DNA of 21,798 nucleotides from SZUA-430 sp044375275 (GTDB lineage Bacteria; Pseudomonadota; Alphaproteobacteria; Micropepsales; Micropepsaceae). The first letter of the stretch is position 1. Each line of letters starts with the position of its first letter. Of the stretch, positions 14,807 through 21,798 are shown one piece after another. The notes under the pieces are model-generated. The model worked only from the letters and a program-made list of their open reading frames with translations. It was not told where the DNA came from and did no database searches. Location: assembly GCA_044375275.1 (NCBI GenBank), contig JBILMZ010000026.1:1-21798 (forward strand), given 5' to 3'. A program made the position numbers and the translations under genes.

Positions 14807-15724
14807 ATGTACAGAACGCTCTCTCTCGTCGTTGCAGCAGCCTCGTGCCTCGCGTTCTCGAGCACCAGTCATGCGGCAGACTATCGTGACGCCAAGGGCC
14901 GGTTTGCCCTGAACGTTCCGGATGGATGGGAAGCCGCGGCTCCAACCAATACGGATACGATTACCTTCGTGTTGGGTACGAGCAAGAGCACCAACGATGA
15001 CGGTGCCGCTTGTCTGGGCATGTTTCTCGACATGCCAGCGACGCGCTCAGCTTCACAGGCTGAACTCAACACGGTCGTGGATGGCCAGTTGAACAAGGAA
15101 TTTTGGGTATCTGCCCTCAAGTCGTCGGGTGACCAGTCCTTCAGTGTGTCGTCGACGGGAAACCGTGACAAGGACGGTCGCCGGATTCACAATGTCGTGT
15201 TCTCCGGCAAATCCCAGGAGAACGGGCAGACCGTTGATGGAACCGGCAAAATGGAAGTGCACTTCGTTCCGGGCAGCATGCACTCCGTCATGTGCGTAAC
15301 GGATACCACTTCCTATTCAAGGTTCAGCCCGGCCTTCGAGCAGATCTTCTCATCGTACGAGCCAGGCTCTTCCGCGGTCATTGCCAGCCTGACAGCAGCT
15401 CCGTCTTCCGCACTGACGCTGTTCGCACGAACTTCATTCAAGGGACAGGCGCAGGTGCTTTCCTCGGACACGCCGGACCTTGTCGCGGCAGGCTGGATCG
15501 CGCGTGCGGGGAGTGTTGCGGTAGACGGCGCAGAAGCCTGGCAGGTGTGTGACGGCCGTGGGTACTCCGGCAATTGCCAGACGATCACGGCGGCGAAGGA
15601 TGAAAGCGGGATGATCGTGATGTCGGCCCGGCGGAAGACCGATGGCTTCAGTGCCGAAGCAGCTACTGCCTCAGCCCTGCGAAGCGGCCTGACGTTGATC
15701 AGGTCGCATCGCGTAGCAAACTAA
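14807..15724 (+). CDS. Exported protein with C-terminal beta/gamma-crystallin-like domain
   Basis: 305 residues. A signal peptide (hydrophobic core then S-T-S-H-A-A-D, cleavage near residue 23-24) sends it to the periplasm or outside. Residues ~25-185 start Y-R-D-A-K-G-R-F-A-L-N-V-P-D-G-W, a pattern seen in PsbP/DUF1795-like exported domains, and hold Cys70 and Cys163. Residues ~202-262 look like one beta/gamma-crystallin unit: L-T-L-F-A-R-T-S-F-K-G, then A-W-Q-V-C-D-G-R-G-Y-S-G-N-C, each with the aromatic-x4-aromatic-x-Gly spacing. The calcium-binding N/D-N/D-x-x-S-S element is degraded to A-R-A-G-S, so calcium binding is doubtful. AAAGGA is ten bases before the start, and a small CTGGC/GCCAG hairpin (14774-14789) precedes it. 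The gene converges on dps with six bases between the stops. Role unknown; the domain is known in exported inhibitors and binding proteins. Confidence 0.78.
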   Translation: MYRTLSLVVAAASCLAFSSTSHAADYRDAKGRFALNVPDGWEAAAPTNTDTITFVLGTSKSTNDDGAACLGMFLDMPATRSASQAELNTVVDGQLNKEFWVSALKSSGDQSFSVSSTGNRDKDGRRIHNVVFSGKSQENGQTVDGTGKMEVHFVPGSMHSVMCVTDTTSYSRFSPAFEQIFSSYEPGSSAVIASLTAAPSSALTLFARTSFKGQAQVLSSDTPDLVAAGWIARAGSVAVDGAEAWQVCDGRGYSGNCQTITAAKDESGMIVMSARRKTDGFSAEAATASALRSGLTLIRSHRVAN

Positions 15725-15730
15725 ACGTCA

Positions 15731-16195
15731 TCAACGCCCGAGAATGCTGCGTAGCATCCACGCCGTTTTCTCGTGCACCTGCATGCGCTGTGTCAGCAGA
15801 TCCATCGTGGGCTGGTCGCTGGCCTTTTCCGCTGCGGGAAAGGCTTCGCGACATGTCCTCGCGACTGTTTCGTGACCCTTCAGCAGGTTCTCGAGCATCT
15901 GGGAAGCAGGAGGAACGCCTTCCTCTTCCTTGATGGAGGTCAGTTTTGCAAAGGCCTTGTATGACCCAGGCGCAAAGTGACCAAGCGAGCGAACGCGCTC
16001 GGCGATCAGGTCCACGGCAGTCCACAACTCCGTATACTGGGTCATGAACATCGCGTGCAGGTCGTTGAACTGCGGCCCCGTGACGTTCCAGTGATAGTTG
16101 TGGGTCTTGAGATAGAGCGTATAGGTGTCGGCCAATACCCGGGAAACTGCGTCGGCAATGGCCTGACGGTCAGCGGCTGCGATGCCAATGTCCAT
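15731..16195 (-). CDS. dps: Dps family DNA-binding ferritin-like protein
   Basis: 154-residue miniferritin that assembles into a dodecamer, oxidises ferrous iron with hydrogen peroxide and protects DNA under starvation or oxidative stress. Ferroxidase residues match the E. coli Dps spacing exactly: His35 (Y-H-W-N-V), His47, Asp62 and Glu66 (A-V-D-L-I-A-E-R). The N-terminus is short, without the lysine-rich tail E. coli Dps uses to bind DNA, so DNA binding may be weak or absent; this is inference. AAAGGA precedes the start. It follows the glutathione S-transferase gene by 41 bases on the same strand, and the pair may be one stress-related transcript. No clear promoter of its own or OxyR site was recognised. 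Confidence 0.95.
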   Translation of the reverse strand: MDIGIAAADRQAIADAVSRVLADTYTLYLKTHNYHWNVTGPQFNDLHAMFMTQYTELWTAVDLIAERVRSLGHFAPGSYKAFAKLTSIKEEEGVPPASQMLENLLKGHETVARTCREAFPAAEKASDQPTMDLLTQRMQVHEKTAWMLRSILGR

Positions 16196-16236
16196 TCTGC
16201 AATCCTTTTGGATCCGTTCCAGACAGGGGATATAGG

Positions 16237-16866
16237 TCAGCGGCGGGTCAGTTCCAAGGGTCCGCCCTTTTCGATCGCTCTCTTGTAGGCTGGTCTTTCC
16301 CGATAGCGCGAGATCAGGTCCTTGAGCCGCGGATAGGCTTCCAGCCGCCCTGAGCCGTCGGCGGCTTCCAGCACGAAGGACATCTGGACGTCGGCGGCCG
16401 TGAAATCGCTCCCTGCAAAGAACTTCCGATCAGCGAGGGCGCCTTCCATGTAGTCAAAATGGTTCGCGAGTTCGCTCTCGATGCGCGGGAGGAGCGGCGC
16501 GGCGGCCTGCCCCAGGCGGCTGGTATACAGTGCCAGCATGAGGGGCAGCATGGCTGAGCCTTCCGCGAAGTGCATCCAGTGCGCATGCTCGACCCAATTG
16601 GGGCTGCCATCGGCAGGCCACAGCCTGCCCTTGCCTGGAACCTTTGCGAGATACTCGATGATGGCCCCCGACTCCGCGACAACGCGGTCCCCGTGCGTGA
16701 TAACCGGAGATTTTCCCAGCGGATGGACCCGCTTCAGCTCCGGAGGGGCCGCCCGGGTCACCGGGTCACGCTTGTAGGGTACGATTTCGTAGGGGAGCCC
16801 TAGCTCCTCAAGCATCCAGAGAATGCGGTGTGAGCGTGAATTGTTAAGGTGATGGACCTTGATCAT
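16237..16866 (-). CDS. Glutathione S-transferase (Gtt1-like)
   Basis: 209-residue cytoplasmic GST. The N-terminal thioredoxin-like domain has L-N-N-S-R-S-H-R-I-L-W, placing Ser10 near the usual catalytic position, the cis-proline in K-S-P-V-I (Pro54) and the glutathione-binding E-S-G-A-I-I (Glu65, Ser66). The all-helical C-terminal domain contains the N-capping element F-T-A-A-D-V-Q. The R-S-H-R-I-L-W-M-L-E-E-L pattern is like the fungal/bacterial Gtt1 group. The substrate is unknown. AAGGAAAGAGG lies upstream of the ATG, and dps follows on the same strand. It is divergent from the crotonase gene at 16972. Confidence 0.93.
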   Translation of the reverse strand: MIKVHHLNNSRSHRILWMLEELGLPYEIVPYKRDPVTRAAPPELKRVHPLGKSPVITHGDRVVAESGAIIEYLAKVPGKGRLWPADGSPNWVEHAHWMHFAEGSAMLPLMLALYTSRLGQAAAPLLPRIESELANHFDYMEGALADRKFFAGSDFTAADVQMSFVLEAADGSGRLEAYPRLKDLISRYRERPAYKRAIEKGGPLELTRR

Positions 16867-16892
16867 GGCAGCCTCTTTCCTTGATTGCGTAG

Positions 16893-16921
16893 ATTAGCAC
16901 CGGGACTCGGACCTTGCACAA
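16893..16921 (-). promoter_or_regulatory. Possible promoter for the GST-dps pair
   Basis: On the minus strand TTGTGC (16921-16916) is followed after 17 bases by GCTAAT (16898-16893), about 27 bases from the GST start. The -10 is a 4/6 match and the -35 a weak 3/6 match, so this is a suggestion only. Confidence 0.25.
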
Positions 16922-16971
16922 GCGCTCAAACTCCTGAATCCTGAGGCCTGAACCCGCAGAGGACACATGGC

Positions 16972-17772
16972 ATGAATGACCGCGTCACTATCGAGATCAA
17001 GGACGGCATCGCTGACGTCCGGTTCAATCGCGCCGACAAGATGAACGCGCTGGATGACGAGATGTTCGCGGGGATCATCGCCGCCGGCATGCGGATGAAA
17101 GAGGACAAGTCAGTCCGGGTTGTCGTGTTGTCGGGCGAAGGGCGTGCCTTCTGCGCCGGTCTGGATACCGGCAACTTTGCCCGGACCGCTGCTGCGGGAA
17201 AGGAAACCCGTCCGGAGGGTCGCCTGCTCGCGCGCACGCATGGAATCTCCAACAACCCGCAATACGCCGTGTGGGTCTGGCGGGAAGTGCCGGTGCCCGT
17301 GATTGCGGCTGTTCATGGAGTCGCTCTGGGCGGCGGTTTCCAGCTGACGCTGGGCGCAGACATTCGCATCGTCGCCCCGGACACCAAGCTCTCGGTCATG
17401 GAGATCAAGTGGGGCCTGGTTCCTGACATGGCTGGTACGGCCATCCTCCGGAACCTTGTACGCGATGATGTGTTGCGCGAGCTTACCTATACGGGGCGCG
17501 TGTTCACGGGCGAGGAAGCCCTTCAGCTGGGCCTTGCGACGAAGCTGTCCTTAACACCGCGGGACGATGCGTTTGCGCTGGCCCGCGAGATCACGCTGAA
17601 GAGCCCGGATGCCATCAAGGCGGCGAAGCGGCTGATGAACGCGCTTCCCCAGCTGAGTGATGCAGAGGCGCTCATGGCGGAGTCCCGGGAACAGGACTCC
17701 ATCATCGGAAAGCCCAATCAGGTCGAGGCGATCATGTCCCAGATGCAGAAGCGGGCGCCGAACTACTCCTGA
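16972..17772 (+). CDS. Crotonase/enoyl-CoA hydratase family protein
   Basis: 266-residue acyl-CoA-binding crotonase-fold enzyme, a trimer or hexamer by family knowledge. The oxyanion-hole segments F-C-A-G-L-D (60-65) and A-L-G-G-G-F (118-123) are present. The first catalytic Glu of true hydratases (in G-G-G-x-E) is Gln124 here; Glu144 (S-V-M-E-I) matches the second one, and Asp152 (V-P-D-M-A-G) falls at the position of the third acid of dienoyl-CoA isomerase (spacing 20 and 8). It may therefore be an isomerase or another crotonase rather than a classic enoyl-CoA hydratase. It looks like the widespread stand-alone group annotated crotonase/enoyl-CoA hydratase family. AGAGGA is upstream of the ATG; an out-of-frame ATG five bases earlier stops at once. 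Its 3' end overlaps the converging DUF3089 gene by ten bases. Confidence 0.92.
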   Translation: MNDRVTIEIKDGIADVRFNRADKMNALDDEMFAGIIAAGMRMKEDKSVRVVVLSGEGRAFCAGLDTGNFARTAAAGKETRPEGRLLARTHGISNNPQYAVWVWREVPVPVIAAVHGVALGGGFQLTLGADIRIVAPDTKLSVMEIKWGLVPDMAGTAILRNLVRDDVLRELTYTGRVFTGEEALQLGLATKLSLTPRDDAFALAREITLKSPDAIKAAKRLMNALPQLSDAEALMAESREQDSIIGKPNQVEAIMSQMQKRAPNYS

Positions 17773-18920
17773 GTTGCCGGAGCGGGGCCGTCTGTCACTC
17801 CGCGCTTCAGGTATGCGGACACGCGCTCTGCCACGTTCATCCTGATGTCCATGTGGAACAGTGGATAGTCGAGACCGTGGTAGTTCTTGCCGGGCAGGAT
17901 GAACCGATTGAAAACGCCACCTGACTGGTCTGCAACATAAAGGAACCCGTTGCGGCACTCGGCCCAAGTCAGACCCGGCTGCGGCGCTTCCAGGGGCTTG
18001 AATTCAATGCCCTGCGGAGAGTCGTCTCCGAACATGCGCACGGAAAATGTTCCGCTGATCGGGACGCCACCCTTGTGCAGTGTTGCGGGTGCCCGGCCGC
18101 CGTCCCTCTTCCAGGAAAGCGGGTTCACGCATACCAAATCGCTCATGTCCGGCGGTGGCGTTCCGCCTTCGCCCATTGCCGCCCAGTGGACCAGGCAACC
18201 CGTCTGGTCGGCTGTATCGCAGACCTTGATGGACTTGAGGCTTGCCGCTTCCGGATTTGTTATCCGCGTGCCGATGGCATAGGCAGCCACCATCGAGGAC
18301 TGCAGGTTCGTGCCGTCAATCTTTTCCTGCAGCAGACGGAATGCGTGCTGGGAACCCTGGCTGTGACTGGCGATGATGAACGGTTTTCCCTTGTTCTCGT
18401 TCGCCATGTAGTACTCGAATGCACGGACGACGTCTGCGAAGGCAAAATCCATCGCTTTGGTTGCGATGTCTTCCGGTGCTCCCAAATATCGAAAAATGGA
18501 TGCCTCCCGATAGCGTGGCGCGTAGACGTTCGCGGTGCCGTTAAATGCACTCGCCTGGTTGGCCATCATCCAGGTGGTATTCTCTTCGGTTCGGCTCTGC
18601 GCGTTGAGCGGAGAGTTCCAGTCAGCCCCATTCATGTACCCGGTCGGATGGATGAAGAAGACGTCCACCGCCTGGGCACCTTCAGCTTTTGACACGCCTG
18701 TCGGCACATAGCCTGCGGGTCCTTCGCGACCGGGCCATGCGGCCCATGACGACGCTTGTGCGTAGTCCGGATCAGGCGCCTTTCTTGCGAGGTCCCAGTT
18801 CTTGGGCGGACCCGACAGCCAGACGATCACGTTTATCGTGTTGCCCGTGAAGTAGATGCCGGCGCCTGCCGCTACAACCGCCAATGCGAGATACGCAATC
18901 CACTTCAAGACTTTCCACAT
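17763..18920 (-). CDS. DUF3089 alpha/beta-hydrolase, membrane-anchored
   Basis: 385-residue protein with an N-terminal membrane helix (about residues 7-25) that should place the rest in the periplasm. The DUF3089 features are clear: V-D-V-F-F-I-H-P-T-G-Y near residue 90 and the nucleophile elbow A-S-H-S-Q-G with Ser187, while a late N-Y-H-G-L-D-Y could supply the catalytic His. Probably an esterase or lipase; substrate unknown. AAAGGA precedes the ATG by nine bases. The start is 25 bases after the stop of the monooxygenase gene on the same strand, so they are very likely one transcript. This suggests that it could hydrolyse the esters a Baeyer-Villiger enzyme makes, although its predicted periplasmic side argues against direct channelling. 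Confidence 0.88.
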   Translation of the reverse strand: MWKVLKWIAYLALAVVAAGAGIYFTGNTINVIVWLSGPPKNWDLARKAPDPDYAQASSWAAWPGREGPAGYVPTGVSKAEGAQAVDVFFIHPTGYMNGADWNSPLNAQSRTEENTTWMMANQASAFNGTANVYAPRYREASIFRYLGAPEDIATKAMDFAFADVVRAFEYYMANENKGKPFIIASHSQGSQHAFRLLQEKIDGTNLQSSMVAAYAIGTRITNPEAASLKSIKVCDTADQTGCLVHWAAMGEGGTPPPDMSDLVCVNPLSWKRDGGRAPATLHKGGVPISGTFSVRMFGDDSPQGIEFKPLEAPQPGLTWAECRNGFLYVADQSGGVFNRFILPGKNYHGLDYPLFHMDIRMNVAERVSAYLKRGVTDGPAPATQE

Positions 18921-18945
18921 GGGCGGCGATCCTTTCGAGACACTG

Positions 18946-20406
18946 TTATTTCAGATCATAGTCCTGCCAGGCGACGCTTTCAGTAAGCGTCCCGAAATCA
19001 CGGACATTCGAAGACCAATTCTGTGTGATATGCCCGCTGTCGTTCTTGTACCACGAGTGGCACCTGGGGTCGGCCCACGTCGTCTTGGCCAGCGCCTCTT
19101 GCAGGTCCCGGTTGAAACCTTCCTGAGCCGCGGCGGTGATGTCCATTGATGTACGCTGCTGGTCCCTCAGTCCGGAGAGCGCCTTGACCGTGTAGCCCAC
19201 CTGATGTTCCAGCATCGATGTTATCGAATTGTGTCCCAGGTTGGTGTTGGGTCCGTACAGAATGAACATGTTGGGGAAGTGCGAAACGTTGAGACCCTTG
19301 TAGGCCTGGGGTGTACTTGCCCACTCATCGCGAAGATGACGACCACCCCGGCCGATCACATCGAGCGACCATTGCCAGCCAGTCGTTTCAAATCCGGTTG
19401 CGTACACGATCACGTCGAACGCGAGCGATTGTCCGTCCCTGGTATCAACACCAGCCGGCGTGATGCGGGAGATCCCCTCTGTCACAAGGGTTACGTTCGG
19501 ACGCATAAGCGCCGGATAGAAGTCGTCAGCGATGAGGACTCTCTTGCAGCCGATGGGATAGTCCGGCGTCAGCTTCTGACGCATGGCTGCATCCGGCACC
19601 TGCTCGGCCAGATGATTGAGCGCGATCCGGGTGTATGCATCCCTGCCCTCCTTGGTCCAGCTGAACGCTTGCCACAGGAACGTGTCCGCATTCAGAAAAG
19701 CCAGGTCCCGCCCCATCGCCGCCAGCTGCGGCGCGGTCATCATCAGGGCCTTTTCTTCGTCAGTTATCGGTCGGTCAAGTCGAGGAATGACCCAGTTCGG
19801 CGTGCGCTGGAAAACGGTAAGCTGCGCGCCCTCTTTTGCGACTTCCGGAATGATCTGCACGGCGCTAGCCGCAGATCCTATGATTGCCACGCGCTTTCCC
19901 TTGAGACTTACACCATGGTCCCACCGTGCCGAGTGAAATGAGGCTCCCTTGAATGTGTCGCGGCCTTCGATGTCCGGCAGTTTCGGGCGGTTCAGTTGCC
20001 CGAGAGCAGCGACAACGGCGCGCGATTCATATGTCTTCCCCGAGGCGGTGGTGATTTTCCATGAGGACCTGCTTTCATCCCAGACTGCAGTTCGGGTTTC
20101 ATCGTTCATCTGCAGATGTGGCCGAAGTCCAAAGTTATCAGCGAGATCCTCTGTGTACTTCTGAATTTCATCATGGCGCGGAAAAATGTGACTCCAGTTC
20201 AGGCTTGGCGCGAAAGAGTACTGGTAAACCGACACCGGTACATCGCAGCAGCATCCCGGGTAAGAGTTGTCGCGCCAAGTCCCGCCGACCCGATCACCTT
20301 TCTCCAGGATCACGATGTCATTGAAGCCCGCTTCCTTGAGCTTGATGCCCGCGCACAAGCCGCCGAGGCCCGCGCCGATCACTGCTACATCCAGACCGTT
20401 TGCCAT
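18946..20406 (-). CDS. Flavin-containing monooxygenase, Baeyer-Villiger type
   Basis: 486-residue FAD- and NAD(P)H-dependent oxygenase. The FAD-binding G-A-G-L-G-G is at residues 11-16. The Baeyer-Villiger fingerprint FxGxxxHxxxW(P/D) is intact at 152-163 (Phe152, Gly154, His158, Trp162, Asp163). The second nucleotide-binding motif reads G-S-A-A-S-A (177-182), with the usual second Gly replaced by Ala. The C-terminal V-Y-A-T-G-F motif common to FMO/BVMO proteins is present. Such enzymes insert oxygen beside a ketone to give an ester or lactone. Start ATG 20406 has GGAG six bases upstream; 22 upstream codons in frame lack homology. A perfect 18-base palindrome lies 22 bases before the start. 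It is followed by the DUF3089 hydrolase gene. The ketone substrate is unknown. Confidence 0.9.
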   Translation of the reverse strand: MANGLDVAVIGAGLGGLCAGIKLKEAGFNDIVILEKGDRVGGTWRDNSYPGCCCDVPVSVYQYSFAPSLNWSHIFPRHDEIQKYTEDLADNFGLRPHLQMNDETRTAVWDESRSSWKITTASGKTYESRAVVAALGQLNRPKLPDIEGRDTFKGASFHSARWDHGVSLKGKRVAIIGSAASAVQIIPEVAKEGAQLTVFQRTPNWVIPRLDRPITDEEKALMMTAPQLAAMGRDLAFLNADTFLWQAFSWTKEGRDAYTRIALNHLAEQVPDAAMRQKLTPDYPIGCKRVLIADDFYPALMRPNVTLVTEGISRITPAGVDTRDGQSLAFDVIVYATGFETTGWQWSLDVIGRGGRHLRDEWASTPQAYKGLNVSHFPNMFILYGPNTNLGHNSITSMLEHQVGYTVKALSGLRDQQRTSMDITAAAQEGFNRDLQEALAKTTWADPRCHSWYKNDSGHITQNWSSNVRDFGTLTESVAWQDYDLK

Positions 20407-20427
20407 TTCGTCTCCGGTGCCATCGCT

Positions 20428-20445
20428 GTTTGTCTTTGGACAAAC
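20428..20445. promoter_or_regulatory. Perfect inverted repeat upstream of the monooxygenase gene, possible operator
   Basis: GTTTGTC, four bases, GACAAAC. The 7-bp arms match perfectly and the site lies in the leader or core promoter of the minus-strand gene at 20406. It is a plausible site for a dimeric repressor such as a TetR-type protein, but no regulator gene is adjacent. It could also be an RNA hairpin in the leader. Confidence 0.45.
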
Positions 20446-20514
20446 TTTGTAGGTCCGTGGGAAGCTAAGCAATTGAAAAATGACGTCGTGCCGGACCCAT
20501 CCCTGTCTCGCGGG

Positions 20515-21798
20515 TCAAATACGGATGATTTCCACCTTCACGAGCGGTTTTTTGCGCCAGAACTCGCTCAGGTCGCGCCGCACGTAACGGCGGATGTCTT
20601 CTGCCGTCCTGCTGTCGTCGTCTCCACGGCGCACGGTTTCGAGGGCCGAAGCGGCTGCGTCCCTTGCGCGGTCAACGACCGCTTCTGGCAAGCCAACGCA
20701 CATGACGGCGGGTTCGCCCTGGGGCCGGTTGCGTCCGTCCAGAGCGACGGTCACCGCCACGACGCCAGCATATGATGCGCCGCGACGCTCCTTCATGGCC
20801 GCGTCGTTTCCTGTCACCATGATCGCGCCATCAAGGTGGAGGCGGCCATGGGGGGCTTCATCAATGATCGTGGCGGGACCAGGAGCCAGCCTGACGATGG
20901 AGCCGTTCGGGGCATGGATCGCTTCCGGCACCTGAAGGCTCTTCGCCAGCCTGACGTGTTCCATCAGGTGGCGCTCCTCGCCGTGCACGGGCACTGCGAT
21001 CTGGGGACGGAGCCAGCCATACATGTCCGCCAGTTCTTCGCGCGCGGGATGGCCCGACACGTGGACGTCGTGGTCCTCCGCGGAGATCACCTCCACGCCA
21101 CGCATCGCAAAGACATTCTGCATTTCGTGGATGAGACGCTCGTTCCCCGGTATGATCCGTGAGGAGAAAATGACCGTGTCTCCGGGCCCGAGCTTCACGT
21201 TCGGGTGGTCACCGGCGGCTATGCGCGTAAGTGCTGCACGCGGTTCCCCCTGGCTGCCCGTGCAGAGGTAAAGCACACGATGTGCCGGCAGGTTTGCTGC
21301 CGACTCTTCATCGATCAGCGTGGGAATGTCCTTCAGGTAACCCGTCTCGATTGCGGCATTCGAAATCTTGTGCATGGAGCGGCCAACGAGCGCCACATGG
21401 CGCTTGGCTGCCGTGGCTGCCATTATGACTGACTGCATGCGCGCCACATTTGATGCAAAGGCGCTCACCGCGACGCGGCCGCGGCAACCGGCGATGACCT
21501 TCTCGAGGTCCTTTCCGACCTGCGCCTCGGAACCGGAGCGGCCCGGGACAAAGACATTCGTTGAATCGCAGACCGTCGCCAAAACGCCTTCGTCCCCCAG
21601 TTTCTTCAGGGCAGCGATGTCCGTCTTGCGGCCAACGACCGGGTTGGGGTCAATCTTCCAGTCCCCCGTGTGGAGAACCGTGCCCAGCGGCGTGCGAATG
21701 ACGATGCAGTTGGGTTCCGGGATCGAATGCGTGATGTCGATGAATTCGAGTTCGAACGGGCCCAGCTTCAGCGAACCGCCGAGGGGAACAACATGGAG
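20515..21798 (-). CDS. rnj: Ribonuclease J (N-terminus off the right edge)
   Basis: 427 visible residues of a metallo-beta-lactamase/beta-CASP ribonuclease, which performs 5'-3' exonucleolytic and endonucleolytic RNA processing in the cytoplasm. The open frame reaches the window edge. Compared with about 555 residues for the family, some 130 N-terminal residues, including the HxHxDH zinc motif, are missing. Visible landmarks (numbered from the edge) are T-H-S-I-P-E at 23-28, H-T-G-D-W-K-I-D at 43-50, C-D-S-T-N near 77, T-G-S-Q-G-E-P, and the beta-CASP H-V-S-G-H (246-250) followed by P-V-H-G-E. The C-terminal domain ends in a basic K-K-P-L-V-K-V-E-I. No T-rich terminator is obvious after the stop. 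I recall mce directly downstream in relatives; here it is 13 kb away. Confidence 0.95.
   Translation of the reverse strand, partial: LHVVPLGGSLKLGPFELEFIDITHSIPEPNCIVIRTPLGTVLHTGDWKIDPNPVVGRKTDIAALKKLGDEGVLATVCDSTNVFVPGRSGSEAQVGKDLEKVIAGCRGRVAVSAFASNVARMQSVIMAATAAKRHVALVGRSMHKISNAAIETGYLKDIPTLIDEESAANLPAHRVLYLCTGSQGEPRAALTRIAAGDHPNVKLGPGDTVIFSSRIIPGNERLIHEMQNVFAMRGVEVISAEDHDVHVSGHPAREELADMYGWLRPQIAVPVHGEERHLMEHVRLAKSLQVPEAIHAPNGSIVRLAPGPATIIDEAPHGRLHLDGAIMVTGNDAAMKERRGASYAGVVAVTVALDGRNRPQGEPAVMCVGLPEAVVDRARDAAASALETVRRGDDDSRTAEDIRRYVRRDLSEFWRKKPLVKVEIIRI

Noticed and set aside
12428..14865. Two long minus-strand open frames (12428-13651 and 13189-14865)
   Set aside because: Both lie opposite the YeiH and FrmA genes, which have intact family motifs; the minus-strand products are low-complexity His/Arg/Asp-rich shadows.
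19204..20775. Plus-strand open frames opposite the monooxygenase and ribonuclease J
   Set aside because: They cross the boundaries of two well-supported genes and show no domain; they are shadows.
1..21798. CRISPR array, defence island, prophage or transposon
   Set aside because: No regularly spaced repeats, nuclease/helicase defence genes, integrase, transposase or phage structural genes were seen on either strand.

Overview
The window is G+C-rich, densely packed chromosomal DNA that looks alphaproteobacterial, perhaps from the Hyphomonas/Caulobacter side of the class. The main reason is the set formed by ribonuclease J, methylmalonyl-CoA epimerase and a DUF1467 protein, which I recall as an adjacent conserved string in many alphaproteobacteria. 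No tRNA, rRNA, CRISPR array, transposase, integrase or phage gene is visible, so this reads as ordinary, mostly house-keeping and stress-related chromosome.

Region 1 (1-6170, minus strand) is a co-directional run: a secreted protein with a possible cysteine-hydrolase active site, an EamA/DMT permease with a TTG start, an endonuclease/exonuclease/phosphatase enzyme overlapping it by four bases, and a two-domain M16 zinc metallopeptidase lipoprotein that runs off the left edge. A TTGACA-type promoter with an eight-base C run in its spacer precedes the first gene. Region 2 (6171-6470) has no protein gene but contains a candidate small RNA on the plus strand, ending in a strong intrinsic terminator. 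Region 3 (6471-7142, minus) is DUF1467 plus methylmalonyl-CoA epimerase.

Region 4 (7301-10419, plus) holds a DUF6498-type membrane protein, a POT-family peptide transporter with an unusual soluble insertion, and a small exported protein; the last two are each followed by a clear terminator. Region 5 (10473-15724) holds a patatin-like phospholipase lipoprotein and a DUF486 membrane protein on the minus strand, then a plus-strand pair of YeiH-type transporter and glutathione-dependent formaldehyde dehydrogenase, then an exported protein with a C-terminal beta/gamma-crystallin-like domain. Region 6 (15731-16866, minus) pairs a glutathione S-transferase with Dps. Region 7 (16972-20406) has a crotonase-family enzyme (plus) converging on a DUF3089 alpha/beta-hydrolase and a Baeyer-Villiger-type monooxygenase (minus), a plausible ketone-to-ester-to-acid/alcohol module. 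Region 8 (20515-21798, minus) is the C-terminal three quarters of ribonuclease J.

The main points to check are the candidate small RNA at 6320-6440, the uncharacterised secreted protein at 4486-6090, the monooxygenase/hydrolase pair with a perfect palindrome upstream, and the fact that about 13 kb of unrelated genes lies between ribonuclease J and the epimerase/DUF1467 pair. No obviously new multi-gene defence or mobile system was found.
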